Below, in pieces: positions 30,980-63,639 of a stretch of 64,000 nucleotides of DNA. The DNA lies in NCBI GenBank assembly GCA_963693365.1, contig CAVNZM010000001.1:7998001-8062000 (forward strand). The letters run 5' to 3'. This stretch comes from Amoebidium appalachense (Eukaryota; Ichthyosporea). Position 1 is the stretch's first letter, and each line of letters opens with the position of its first letter. The notes beneath the pieces were generated by a model. It was not told the DNA's origin, ran no database searches, and saw nothing but the letters and a program-made list of their open reading frames with translations. Made by a program: the position numbers and the translations under genes.

Positions 30980-30999
30980 GCTCTCTCGAGCCCTGCGGG

Positions 31000-31008
31000 T
31001 ATATAAAC
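31000..31008 (+). promoter_or_regulatory. TATA box, FABP-like gene 1
   Basis: TATATAAAC, about 100 bases upstream of the start codon. Confidence 0.75.
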
Positions 31009-31099
31009 AGAAGATACAGCACTCCAAGTGATTCATTCAAAAGCAACAACCGCGGTAAAACAACAGCAAACAACCACACAATAATAACAAAACCACAAA

Positions 31100-31546
31100 A
31101 TGGCCGCCTCCGCACAGGATTTCGTTGGTCGCTTCGCCCTCGACCGCAACAACTCTGGCGACCTTGGCGCCGCGCACCTCACTCTGGCCGGCGTCAACTT
31201 CATCAAGAGAAAGATGCTGCTTGCGCTTGCCGTGGACATAGAGTTTGAGCTTGACGGGGACATGCTCACCGAGAAGACCCTCACCACGTTCGTCAACAAG
31301 TCCGTCACGTTCACGCTGGGCGGCGCGGCCACGGAGTATTTTGACGACGGCATTGGCTACGACCTTGTCAAGAGCATCCGGTTCGAGGACGGCAAGCTGG
31401 TGAGCGACATCAAGGAGAAGAAGGGGCAGTTTACTATTGATGAGGTGCGGTACCTGTCGGCCGACAAGAAGGTGCTGCACTTCGACACGGTCATGCACTA
31501 CAAGGGCAAGGACGCGGTCAGCAAGCGCCAGTTCGTCCGCTGCTAA
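31100..31546 (+). CDS. Fatty-acid-binding-protein-like (iLBP) protein, copy 1
   Basis: A 148-residue, intronless, cytosolic-type protein with no signal peptide. The layout matches the intracellular lipid-binding family: N-terminal FVGRFALDRNN (compare the FxGxWxL start), a helical segment (LGAAHLTLAGVNFIKRKML), then a series of beta strands with GD turns (ELDGD, FTLGG, FEDGKLV) and a C-terminal SKRQFVRC. The terminal R-x-F resembles the Arg-x-Tyr/Phe pair that holds the fatty-acid carboxylate. It is slightly longer than the usual 130-135 residues. It should carry fatty acids or another small hydrophobic ligand. Metazoan relatives normally have introns, while this gene has none. It differs from copy 2 only at residues 47 (Ile) and 55 (Met). 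Family assignment is by pattern, not by a search. Confidence 0.82.
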   Translation: MAASAQDFVGRFALDRNNSGDLGAAHLTLAGVNFIKRKMLLALAVDIEFELDGDMLTEKTLTTFVNKSVTFTLGGAATEYFDDGIGYDLVKSIRFEDGKLVSDIKEKKGQFTIDEVRYLSADKKVLHFDTVMHYKGKDAVSKRQFVRC

Positions 31547-31694
31547 ACATTTTACGTAATCGATCTTGGTCCCTCGAGTAACTTGTGTGGCTGCTGGCCA
31601 GCCAAAAGAGCAGTGCGGGGTGCAACCATGGCAGCCTTTTTTGTATTTTTAATTTTTTTAAAACTTTCTTTTAAACACTTTAAATCTTAACGAC

Positions 31695-31724
31695 AGCGCG
31701 CTACGAGCGCTCGCTGGTTCAGAG
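31695..31724 (+). promoter_or_regulatory. Conserved 3'UTR stem-loop, gene 1
   Basis: A 30-base block identical to 35428-35457 on the other strand, while the surrounding UTR has diverged. AGCGC and GCGCT form a 5-bp stem around a 7-base loop. Confidence 0.55.
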
Positions 31725-31727
31725 AGC

Positions 31728-31733
31728 AATAAA
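31728..31733 (+). terminator. Poly(A) signal, FABP-like gene 1
   Basis: AATAAA, 182 bases after the stop codon and just after the conserved stem-loop. Confidence 0.75.
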
Positions 31734-31769
31734 TTATAGTAATCGTACTTTTCTGTTCCTGTTCAATCT

Positions 31770-35390
<3,621 letters not shown>

Positions 35391-35412
35391 CAGAAAAGTA
35401 GGATTAAAGTGA

Positions 35413-35418
35413 TTTATT
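35413..35418 (-). terminator. Poly(A) signal, FABP-like gene 2
   Basis: AATAAA on the minus strand, about 190 bases after the stop codon, placed as in copy 1. Confidence 0.75.
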
Positions 35419-35427
35419 TGTCTCGAG

Positions 35428-35457
35428 CTCTGAACCAGCGAGCGCTCGTAGCGCGCT
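35428..35457 (-). promoter_or_regulatory. Conserved 3'UTR stem-loop, gene 2
   Basis: Identical over 30 bases to the element in gene 1. Confidence 0.55.
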
Positions 35458-35605
35458 GTTGTAAGATCTAAAGCATTTAAAAGAAAGTTATAAAACTTGA
35501 ACTAAAAATACAAAAAAAGTTGGTTGCACCCCCGTACTGCTCTTTTGGCTGACCAGCAGCCACACATGTTATTCTCGAGGGACTTAGATCGATTGCGTAC
35601 AATGT

Positions 35606-36052
35606 TTAGCAGCGGACGAACTGGCGCTTGCTGACGGCGTCCTTGCCCTTGTAGTGCATAACCGTGTCGAAGTGCAGCACCTTCTTGTCGGCCGACAGGT
35701 ACCGCACCTCATCAATAGTAAACTGCCCCTTCTTCTCCTTGATGTCGCTTACCAGCTTGCCGTCCTCGAACCGGATGCTCTTGACAAGGTCGTAGCCAAT
35801 GCCGTCGTCAAAGTACTCCGTGGCCGCGCCGCCCAGCGTGAACGTGACGGACTTGTTGACGAATGTGGTGAGTGTCTTCTCCGTGAGTTTGTCCCCGTCA
35901 AGCTCAAACTCCATGTCCACGGCAAGCGCAAGCAGCATCTTTCTCTTGATGAAGTTGACCCCGGCCAGTGTGAGGTGCGCGGCGCCAAGGTCGCCAGAGT
36001 TGTTGCGGTCGAGGGCGAAGCGACCAACGAAATCCTGTGCGGAGGCGGCCAT
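35606..36052 (-). CDS. Fatty-acid-binding-protein-like (iLBP) protein, copy 2
   Basis: A 148-residue intronless protein, identical to copy 1 except Met47 and Lys55. The same family features apply. The start at 36052 (MAASAQDF) is preferred over an in-frame ATG at 36121, because the TATA box at 36130-36137 would place transcription start near or after that upstream ATG, and because copy 1 has no equivalent extension. The gene converges on copy 1 (tail to tail), with about 4 kb between the stop codons. Near identity of the CDS beside diverged UTRs points to strong constraint or gene conversion. Confidence 0.82.
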   Translation of the reverse strand: MAASAQDFVGRFALDRNNSGDLGAAHLTLAGVNFIKRKMLLALAVDMEFELDGDKLTEKTLTTFVNKSVTFTLGGAATEYFDDGIGYDLVKSIRFEDGKLVSDIKEKKGQFTIDEVRYLSADKKVLHFDTVMHYKGKDAVSKRQFVRC

Positions 36053-36129
36053 ATTGTTGTTTGTAAGTTGTGTGTTTGCTGTTGTTCTGTTGCTTTTGAA
36101 TGAATGATAGTAACTGCGCATCCGGCCAG

Positions 36130-36137
36130 TTTATATA
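36130..36137 (-). promoter_or_regulatory. TATA box, FABP-like gene 2
   Basis: On the minus strand TATATAAAC, about 80 bases upstream of the start codon. The motifs AGCGCCG (minus strand, 36159-36165) and TTGACCAAC (minus strand, 36191-36199) lie further upstream, as in gene 1. Confidence 0.75.
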
Positions 36138-36199
36138 AGGCCCCGGCTTTGAAGAAATCGGCGCTTGAGTTTACATCTCAGGTGTGGATGGTTGGTCAA

Positions 36200-39100
36200 G
36201 GTTGCTTTTTGGCCCTTTGGGTGCTTGTCGCGCGAATCAAAATGTGTGTAATGCATGTGCGTCTGTTGATTTGCTTAAAGTCATTACACATGTTTGTCGT
36301 TCGCCCGTTAAAGCCAAATAGCCAATAAATGATAACAACCAACAACCAATCGCACTGCGCGTTTATATTCGCTGGCCGCCGCCCTGACAGGCCTGACTCT
36401 TGAATCGCCGGGGTGACACGCACAACACGCTCACCCAAAAAGAAAATACCCACATAGACAGATGCATCCTTACATATGTGTCAGTGAACCCACTATTTTT
36501 TTCACAAAATAAGTATGCGTATATCTTTTGAATCTGCTCTGTCTTGATGCCGCCGGGCTGGCACGGGCACCTCATTTAGACACCCAGGTGACCCAGCTTC
36601 CATGCGCACGCCCGGCATGCGCGTTGTGCACGCCTATATATATGACTCGCTCGGTGCATTATACAACCCGGACACCTCAGGCTACAGCAAAAAGTCTCAG
36701 ACGCCAATTGGTGCCATATTCTTCAGCTCTTTACATTGTCAGGCCCCAGGGAATCGTAACTGTGCATCTGGGTCAAAAAAAAACAAAAACAAAAAATACT
36801 ACTTTTGCGGGGCGTGATCACGTGGGTGTTATAAACTTTCATACCCTGGATTTTTTGAATTCCTTAGTTATCGATATCAGTCGATGGAAGCGTGGCCATT
36901 GGATCTTTTTAACGCGATGACAAGCTGATAAAAATAGTTTTCCTCAATAAAGCCGCAAAAAAGAACAAGAAGAAGAAGAAGAAGAAGAAGAAGAAGAAGA
37001 AGAAGAAGAAGAAAAAGAAGAAGAAGAAACAAAAGAAAAAAAACCAAAACAATCGACATTGGTTGAGGCAAATCCAATTCACATCTCAGGGTTGCCCTTT
37101 TGGAACCTGCATGTATTGAGGAATTCAGTGAGGCTCATATAGCTATTGGGCTTGGCTCTTTTTTTTTTAACACCATAAAAACAAACGCACTCACACACCA
37201 CAGTGACATAATCTGTCTGATCGGATTCGCTACGTAAAATATTCGATCATTAGCTGACTGCTGTCTCTAATATACAATACCGGATCTATTACTACCCATA
37301 ACACGTGAGGCATAACAAACTAGATGCAGGGTCTTCATGAAACACAAAAAAATAATATACAAACATTATACGTCAAAGTAAACTAAAAAAAAAAAAGGTG
37401 CTCTGTGCGTTTTTTCTTATTTGTTCTTATTTCTTGATTAATTCTAGCTATAGGTCCTTTGATCAGATTGATCATGTTTTGCTATAGCTTAGCGAACGCA
37501 GAAAAAAAAAATCGCGCTCACTTCTCCTTCCGCAATTTTGTTTTTGCAGTAGTTGCAGTTCACTAAAAATATTTGCTATAAATGTCATTTTTGTTGCACT
37601 AACCAGCGTCCTCGGTTTGTTCATAGAGCTTGAACAACCCTACTTGAAACCTAACGGTGGGTTTTGGTTGCTTCTTGCCGCTCCAGGTCAGGCAAGCTTT
37701 AGATCCCGTACAGTAGATCAGGGTTCGCATTGGATCGCCTTTCTGAACCAAGTAGAATTCTATGAGCCGCGGCGGCGCTTCGCTAGGACAAAGCTGTTTT
37801 TCTTTTACTTTTTAGCCACAGTTGAAATTGAAACTATTTTATATTCTGTTATGTTTCTGATATTTTTGAAGACTCAAGATACAATATTATATGATGGTGC
37901 CTTTTACGTGGACGATTTTGGGGGGCTAACTGTAATTATAGATGTATGTGTTTTCCGGGAAAAAGCAAAAACAATTCTGAAACACAATGTATCCCAGTTC
38001 TAAATGATTTATACAAGGGATCGTTTGTTGACAAATCACGCGCCACTGTTCAGGTTTTAATTCGTATTTTAACTTTGCTCAATCTAACGATTTTTGCCGA
38101 AGTCTAATTAGGAGCCGACCCCCCATTGCAAGTACCGATCGCTATATGTACATAGAGTACTCTGTGCACAGGTGTGTCCCTTCTTATTTTTCAAGGCCGA
38201 CGCGGACGATACGGAGAGCGGCTGATCACGTGACTCACCTACATTGAAAAATAGAGCTACCCGGCGAGATGACATCACACAGGGTGCGAAACTGTTGTAC
38301 TCTTAATAAAGGCATAGCTGAATAGGGGCACAAAACACACGTAGAGACCGATTTTTTTTTAGAAATACTTTTTATCAATTTACAATTGGTGAATTGCATC
38401 TCAAAAGGACACAATGCTTTGTTCTTACGTGCACACTTTGATGCCTCTACCGTCTTACATTATATTTTCACAGCCTGGAAAATGGCTTCTTGACTCCGAG
38501 TCGCGGCCGCCGAAGTCGTTTGGAGAAGTCATCTCACCATCTCTCCAATCAGGTGATTGGACAAAACGCGATCCGATGACGTAAATCAGGGGAGAACGAT
38601 TCGATCCCCAAGCGACATAAAGGGGCCGTTAGGCCCCTCTAGCGGGGGTTGGGGGGCGGCAGCCCCCCCATTTAGGGCCCAAACATACATAGGGTTATGG
38701 TTATTGGGTTTATGTTTTTTATTTTTGTAAATTATTATCAATTATTGTATTTTTTTAGCCAGTTATCATCCGATCTCCCTATACCTAGGGCTTCCTTCGT
38801 ATAGACCTACCTCGAATCTCACAGATACTCTTCGTGACTGAGTCACCTGAGTTGACAAAATAGACAGTCCTGGGCCTTAGCCGTAAATGGTTATTGATTG
38901 CTCAGATCTGCCAATAATTCGTTTGGTACATTAATCTTGGAATTTTCTTGCCAAATTTGGTCGATATGTGACTTGTGTACCAAACGTCATCTCACGGTCG
39001 CGTGCCCTCAGCTAGCGTCGATTTATCGTACACAGGCTAGGGCACAGTCAGCACGTGCCAGGTCCCTAGGCCAAGTGTTTGCTTTTAACATCGACCACTG

Positions 39101-39285
39101 ACCTCAGCAGACACCCCGCCGAGGCGTCCTTTCCCTCAGTCACACTGTAACCCACCACTCACAATCATCGGCCTCCTCCCACCACATGTGCACCCCTGCC
39201 CAAACCTGTCCCCGACACATAATACCCTTCAGATTTCTCCCACGTCGCATTTCTCCCAGCCAGCAACCCATGCAACAACCCAAGC
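36200..39285. other. Mostly unique AT-rich intergenic region
   Basis: No gene is recognised. It has a (GAA)n triplet array (about 36967-37028), scattered A runs, and two GC-rich 7-bp hairpins with 4-base loops (38621-38638 and 38651-38668). An open frame of 128 codons at 37617-38003 has no recognisable features. This is one of the least repetitive parts of the window. Confidence 0.65.
36967..37028. repeat. (GAA)n triplet array
   Basis: About 20 AAG/GAA units with two interruptions. Confidence 0.9.
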
Positions 39286-45727
<6,442 letters not shown>

Positions 45728-45780
45728 GAAACCCCTTAGATACCAACCCAGAGAAGGAAAAAGTCGAGCAGCAGCAAAGC

Positions 45781-45786
45781 AATAAA
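45781..45786 (+). terminator. Poly(A) signal of the hydrolase gene
   Basis: AATAAA, 54 bases after the stop codon. Confidence 0.7.
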
Positions 45787-46300
45787 ACACCGGAATTTGG
45801 TTTTCAAATTTCGCATTTGTTCTCGGTTGCATGCCACGATGGCTGCTCAGATCGTAGTTTCTGCCCCGCCACATGTTTTTATTTTCTTTTTTTTCCCGTT
45901 TCATTCAATCCAGAGGAGATGCTGTGGTGTCAGTCATCTATTGTGTAGACCATTTATAACGGTGGCGCCTAGGTAGGTAGTGTTAGGCTGTCTAGGACCA
46001 ACAGACGTTGTCTCTCTCTCTCTTCCCCTCCCTTTTTTTTTTCTTTTTCTTTTTTTTCTTTTTTTCTTTTTTTTCTTCTCCTCCCTCATGCGTGCATGCT
46101 CAAATGACCGCTGAAGTGTACTCGCAGGTAGGTTGTCTCTGCCGTTTTGGGGTTCCTTGCCTTCTGTTTTATCGAATTCCATTCACCTTCGTTAGAGGTG
46201 AAAGTAGGGTTTTTTCTTTCTCATTTCCAGGCTTTTCTCTCTCTCTCTCTCTCTTCATCTCTCTCTCTCGCTCTTCCCGGGTTTCCTTTTTTTTATTTGG

Positions 46301-46340
<40 letters not shown>

Positions 46341-46689
46341 GGGCCGGGGCGGGGGGGGGGGGGGGGGGGGGGGAGTCCTTTGCAGCCGTAAAATGGGTAA
46401 ATGGGGGGGGGGGGAGGGGGGAGGGAGGGGGGCTTGACTTGCTTTAGAAAGATCTAGACAATTGAGACTGTGGTACTGTACTAACTATATGCAAGCAAGG
46501 TGGTCACTGATTTGAACAAACACGTAGATTGGTCGTCGAGGGTACGCACCTGTATGAACCATAAACAAACTGCCGTAGTTGGTGTTTTGGCTGTCCAGTG
46601 TTACAGCACTGTAATACTATACGTAGACATACTAAATTATAAAGCTATTGGCAAGGAAGGGTAGACACAGTGCGAAGATAGCAGACAAA

Positions 46690-47260
46690 GAGCCGCGGAA
46701 TACGATAATTATATTCAGATGGTAAACATTCAGACAAAGGGCGAATATCCATACAAAAGTGGGAATATCGGATTCCAAACAGAGCGAAAAATACTACATT
46801 CAGAGGCCAAATATTCAGAGAGGGCGAATATTATGACACAAATATATTCAGACAAAGGATGAATATTCAGATAAAAGGCGAATATTCCGACTAAAGGGGA
46901 ATATATTCAGACAAAGGGCGGGTATCCAGACAAAGCTTTAGAGCGAACAGATATCCCGTTTTTTTTATTTTATTGATTTTTTTTTATTTTATCCCGTTTC
47001 ACTCCCGGCGAGGCACTGCCTCAGGGGAGCTTACCGTCTTCCGCCTAGACACAGATCGTACTGTATAGCACACTCATAAGTCAGGATTCTATTTGACCCC
47101 AACTGGCACTATTTTTAGTTACGCCTTATCCCACGGTTCTAGCCGCATGTGCAACGCTAGTGGGGAAAAATAGATATCCAGATAAAGGGCAAATTCAGAT
47201 TGGAAATATTCAGACATATGGGGAATATCCGGACAAAGAGCGAAGCAAGTACGGCAAAAT
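46690..47260. repeat. Degenerate ATTCAGACAAAGGGCGAATA minisatellite
   Basis: About a dozen imperfect units of 18-25 bp with the core ATATTCAGACAAAGGGCGA, split by a 215-bp insertion. Confidence 0.75.
46949..47179 (-). mobile_element. Small A-tailed insertion with 8-bp target duplications
   Basis: AGATATCC at 46949-46956 and 47172-47179 flanks about 215 bases that interrupt the minisatellite. Read on the minus strand the insert ends in an A-rich tail (AAAATAAAAAAAAATC-like), as a SINE would. A related stretch (TTTTATTTT...CGTTTC...GGAG.TTACC) occurs at about 50440-50500. Confidence 0.55.
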
Positions 47261-47417
47261 AAGGAAGTTGTGTATATGTATGGTGGTGGAGAGGGTTACG
47301 AGATACACACCAAAAGTCACCTGACTCAGTGGTATACGGTACACCTGCCTGTCCCTCCCTCCCCCCCCCCCCCCCCTCCCCCCCCCCAACAATCACACAC
47401 ACACACACACACGTACA

Positions 47418-47486
<69 letters not shown>

Positions 47487-47691
47487 GCGCATACACAAGC
47501 GCACGCGCACACACACACTCACAACAGCACATACATTACTACACACACACATATGTACACATATATATATTCCTACTTTTTACATATATATGGTTTTTTA
47601 TAAATAGCGCAGACAGACGCAGTGCACACACACAAATACACACGCCGTGGTACATACATACACACGCACACAACACACCGCACCGTCACAC

Positions 47692-47951
<260 letters not shown>

Positions 47952-48000
47952 CACACACCACTCACTCACTCAGTCACACACGCACTCACATAAAGAAGCG

Positions 48001-50332
48001 CTACGGGAATATTCCTATGTGCTTTTTTTAAAAAACTATATTTTAGAAAGAGTAGGAATATCGCAATCTCAAAATATTATGATTATCCGATGGCATGTGT
48101 GCTGGATCTTCCACCTCTATCTACATAGATCCCCGGATCCGCGGGTACTACAGGCTGTGTCATGAACACAGCGGAATGAGCGGATACACTGTACGCACAC
48201 TAAAATTAGTACGTTCGTTTTTCACTGGCAACTGCAACAGAGCAGTATACTTGCAAATGCATCCCTTCTACTCGTACACTCTTGCAACAGCACAAGGTAA
48301 ACGGCTCAGATATATACAAATACTAATTCCCAGCCTCGGTCGGAGGCTGGGTCTTTTTGGAGATAGAGAGGGGTATGGGGGGAGCAAGGACTGAACGGTT
48401 TGCCGGCAATCAGCCAGCGAAATGGATGGATCGCGGCACCAATCAGGTGCGCGGATCTAGCCGGATCTAGGAGAGCGCGGCGTTTCCTTTTGGTCCTCTT
48501 GGCCAATCAAAAGCCTTGGAAAAAAAGCAAAGCCTTACAGGGCAAAATCTCCTGGTGATATGTGATTGCAAATGGCATTATGTGATTGGTGCATTGAGCG
48601 TTAGATCACTTGTCGACAATTGTACATTGCTAATTGGCCAGGGGGACTTTAATCGAATTAAATCATAGAAAGTGCAGGCGCATGGATCTATACAACATGT
48701 GATCATCTGCCAATCACCTTTTCTACCGAGATCTGCAACACGATACCGCTCGCTGGAGCAATGTATTCCGCTTCGTGACGCCCTAATACGAGATTGCAAT
48801 CGATCGAAGATACTGGATGGTTCTGGCGAGGCGAGCGAAGCGAGCGTCGCCGGGGCGAGCGCCGGCGAGGCTCTTGGCGAGGCTCGGCAGCGAGCCCGGC
48901 CGACCGAGGCTGGGCGATAGCGATATGGCGTAGCCATCGAGCTCATTTTTCCCAATCTCGGTCAGAAAAGGTCACTGGCTGCATTTGATTGGCTGCGCTG
49001 GAAAACGCAGTAGGCCGTCGAATGTGGCTGGGCCTCCGGCAGTGTCCACGCAATGAAAAGTGTGTAAACCCGAAAAGGTACGGTCTCGTGACCAAAAGCA
49101 GTTAGATCTATGAGCATGTGATCGTTTGCCAATCGCTATGCGCTTCAAGATGTAGAGCACGATCATCCTGTTGGGCAAGTTGTGACCTATAGGGTTTGGG
49201 TCTTTGGAGATAGGGAGGAGTATGGGAGGAAGATCTGGCGATCGTGACAGATTGGCGATTATAACAGATTAGCCTCAATCGGCTTTTTCGAAAGCTCTAA
49301 TCTTGGATTCTAAAGATGTCGGTTTACACGGTAAAGATGTCACGCAAGTCTCTGGCCATGCAGCACGTGGCGAGCGGAGCGAGCCACGCTAGGGCGAGCC
49401 TCGGGCCAAGCGCAGCGACGCCCGAAAGCGCGCCTGACTCTTCAGCAATCAGTGACTGCAAAAATCGGAAAAGTCACATCATGGGAGAACCCTTCTTTGC
49501 TAATCAGAAACTTTGAAGTTAGGCTTATACCCTACAGTGTACACAAAATCATATTCTAACCGAGATTGGGCTTACATCGTCATGGGGAGCCCATTAGATC
49601 GTTTATAATTATATAGTAGCATCCTGTTGTCCACATCATGTTAATTCCGGATCCCGCGTGTGCGGATATCGATTTGAATCGATATTTTTTTTGTAGAGCC
49701 GGGTTACTCCAGTAGACAAGGACGGTAAGCTAGAATAGCTCATCTTGATAGAAGTTTTCATGAGCATTTTCAAAAAAAATTGGGGTGGTGGAACTTCTTT
49801 GTATATCTTTGCCTTGTAGGAAACAACCAACTTGAATTGTTAGGCTTTCATAGTCGGATAGCTTAGTCGGATAGGATCTGGACAAAGATATGCGGTTATT
49901 TTGCTCAGGTATGCAGTGTTGAATACCTAAGGCACCCTACACCAACGAATTTCATTTCTGGCATTCAATTTTCATATTAGAATGTCGACTTGCCAATACT
50001 GCACGCCATTGCAAGGGTGCACCAAGAAACGAAGGTCTAAACCTATACCTTGATGGTTCATGCCTGTGCTTGTAATCTTATGCCATGCATGTATACTGAG
50101 CTTTTTTTTTTGACATCTTTGTGCGGGCCGAGCCCGGTCCTATGATAGCTTGGAAAAAGGATTTTTTTTAAAAAAAACATTTTACCCGCTTTTTGAAATA
50201 TTTTTCTAGCTGGGGGGATTGTATTTTTATCCACAAGTATATGTTCACGATGCCATCAGCTCCGGCCACACACACATCAACCTACTGAGTGAGCGGGGCC
50301 ACTGTGCACGTTTGTTTGTGTAGGACTTGAAA
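48001..50332. other. Unique-looking intergenic region with dispersed repeats
   Basis: No gene is recognised. It has GCGAGC-rich islands (48825-48910, 49360-49430), a duplicated segment (GGGTCTTT(TT)GGAGATAG at about 48350 and 49198), many CCAAT/ATTGG motifs, the inverted 35-bp repeat copy at 48980-49014, and a 9-bp palindrome (49667-49686). Confidence 0.65.
48980..49014 (+). repeat. Dispersed 35-bp repeat, second copy
   Basis: Matches the reverse complement of 17367-17401 at 34 of 35 positions. Confidence 0.75.
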
Positions 50333-61599
<11,267 letters not shown>

Positions 61600-62431
61600 A
61601 CGGAGCAATGAAGTCCTGTTCAAAGCTAAGCGATAAGGTTTAAAGCTCAAAGCTATGCGATATTTGATTCGTAGTTTTGGGTTCTTTGATGATTGGAGGG
61701 TCACGAAGCTCCATGTGGGCTAGTGTCCCCCTATGAGTTAAAAAATAATGTTTAAATAATTAATTTATGCAATGAGATTTAGGCCGGCATGCTAACTTGG
61801 AATATAGCGCTAAGAGTAGCCAACGGAATTAGATTGGCATTTATACTTATTAATTTAGCGGCACGATTGGCAAATGATGAAGTTATTAGGCTATTTATAA
61901 TATTATCTAAATAGTTATCAATATTGTCGTCAAATGAAACTGTTAGCCTAATGATGCCGGCAACAAGATAATGGCATCATAATGTCTGAAGCCGTGGACT
62001 TAAGTGTCAGCAGATCTGGTTGGCGGCCATGCATCCCCTTACTAATAAACTGTACAACCTTTATCCCCATCTGTCTGCCTCCTAATTCCTTCCCCATCCT
62101 TATAACATAACCCAACCGAATATAAAACGTTTGGATTAGATGTCCCCCCCCCCCCCCCGCGTGCCTGCCCGCCCGCCCGGTGCATGATGTGAACAAATTG
62201 TTGGAGGGTGATTTTGGTTTGTATTCGACGAGAATTGGGGTCTAGGGAAGCCCTGTTTTTTGTAGGACCGCTCGCGATCGATTCCCCGCCTTCTGTCCTC
62301 GGGCCCTCACGCCCTCATCATAGAGTCCCCACACGAGATATTATTTATCCTACTGGCACTTCACATATACCCCATCTATGAATGTTATTTTTCTAAACAT
62401 TAGTTAGTGGTGCGTAGAGGCATAATACACC
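61600..62431. other. 3' flank of the secreted-protein gene
   Basis: AT-rich, mostly unique. AATAAA at 62044-62049 is a possible poly(A) signal, 445 bases after the stop. A C run lies at about 62143-62158. Confidence 0.55.
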
Positions 62432-62647
62432 ATGTTTAAATCAACGGGAAGGAGCTCTAGGAGCAAGTCAGAGGAGCAGGAAAAGGAGGTGCCAGACTAC
62501 AAACTGGTGCCACCTTCTTTGCCCGTCGATAAGTACCCGTATATGGGTACGATAACAAAGAATCACGAAGGAAACCCATACAAATGCCACGACTTTGGTG
62601 GCCCATGGTTCGTGTTGCTGGCACATGATGGTGAACAGGATGTTTAA
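62432..62647 (+). CDS. Small hypothetical open frame, possibly a fragment
   Basis: 71 codons beginning MFKSTGRSSRSKSEEQEKE, a basic/acidic low-complexity start followed by a more complex part (VPDYKLVPPSLPVDKYPYMG). It ends in two tandem stops. The same frame then continues with an acidic stretch (YEDFDDDDSG) for about 45 codons, which hints at a decayed longer gene. I do not recognise the family. Confidence 0.25.
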   Translation: MFKSTGRSSRSKSEEQEKEVPDYKLVPPSLPVDKYPYMGTITKNHEGNPYKCHDFGGPWFVLLAHDGEQDV

Positions 62648-62669
62648 TAATGGCAAACACTAGCTGATT

Positions 62670-63383
62670 ATGAGGATTTTGACGATGACGACAGTGGCCC
62701 TGCAACGCCTATGCTACAGGCGGAGCCAGAGGTGGGGGCTGATGTGTGGATACCAGGGGTACAAATTGGGGTGGGGGAATTTTCGTGGGTGTGAACAGTG
62801 CAGTGCAAGCACCCAGAGGAAGCAAGAGGTAAAGTACCCTACCCACCATGTCTTCAACTTGTTTTTGACTGCTGCAGTATGCAGGACCGTACCGTCAGAC
62901 CGTGCAGCCCCGGCCCCACCTGCCGGGCCACCCACTGGCCAGAAGCTAATAATAGCTGCCGCACATGGCCCAGGCCACAGGCGCTGCCTGGGCCAGGCCT
63001 ACAATAGGTGCCAGGACGGGATCCCGGCGGAACATACGGGAGTTACACCGAGCTTCGCCTTCGCCCCGCGGCCGATTGCCGATAGCGGCCACCGTGACGC
63101 ATGCGCATCTGGCTTTTGCGGCGCGGTCACTAATTCTTCAACGAGTGGGTCACTGGAAATAAGAGGTGCAAAGTATATAAGAAAATATACCGCTTCTCTT
63201 GGTGGCAATTACTTTCTTGTAGTGGGGCTGTTGAAAGCCACCATGGTCCAAAACGCCTATCAAGTTCAACGAAACACTGTCTGTTCAAACCCTGACTCCA
63301 AGTCAATTTATCCTGAGGATCCAATCATAACTCTGGTAAACATCTCCACCAATGATATAGGCGCCTTGCACATTCCGATCTAG
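62670..63383 (+). CDS. Hypothetical open frame, unrecognised
   Basis: 237 codons without recognisable domains, rich in Arg, Pro, Cys and Gly in the first two thirds. It overlaps the decayed frame described just upstream. A possible acceptor (CTGCAG near 62875) inside it suggests part may be intronic. It could be debris of a mobile element next to the LINE fragment. Treat as doubtful. Confidence 0.2.
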   Translation: MRILTMTTVALQRLCYRRSQRWGLMCGYQGYKLGWGNFRGCEQCSASTQRKQEVKYPTHHVFNLFLTAAVCRTVPSDRAAPAPPAGPPTGQKLIIAAAHGPGHRRCLGQAYNRCQDGIPAEHTGVTPSFAFAPRPIADSGHRDACASGFCGAVTNSSTSGSLEIRGAKYIRKYTASLGGNYFLVVGLLKATMVQNAYQVQRNTVCSNPDSKSIYPEDPIITLVNISTNDIGALHIPI

Positions 63384-63639
63384 CCCAGGCTGCCCGGGTT
63401 ATGGCAGCTTGCGGACTCACGGGAACTTCCTTGGCCATTTTTGACGCTAAATTGCTTGGGATAAATACCCCTAAACTTGATTAGGGCCGAATAAATGCCA
63501 TTATATGAGCATTCTTTTCCATTTTCAGGCCTTTATTGTTTTTATGTGAAATAAAAGTGCGCAAGCCTCCCGGCAGACCTGTCCCACGTGTATTCTCATC
63601 CAATCAAAACTTGAAACAAAGTGCTCTGATTGGCTGACA

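Noticed and set aside
31037-31498. Open frames antisense to the FABP-like genes
   Set aside because: They result from high GC3 in the real CDS and have no domain pattern of their own.
36053-36121. N-terminal extension of FABP-like copy 2 from an upstream in-frame ATG
   Set aside because: The TATA box is only about 10 bases upstream of that ATG, so it is probably not in the mRNA, and copy 1 lacks an equivalent.
37617-38003. 128-codon open frame in AT-rich intergenic DNA
   Set aside because: No signal peptide, domain or family pattern recognised, and no promoter or poly(A) context; chance is a sufficient explanation.
46104-46130. ATG followed by seven codons and a good donor (GCAG|GTAGGT)
   Set aside because: No compatible downstream exon could be found before the next gene.
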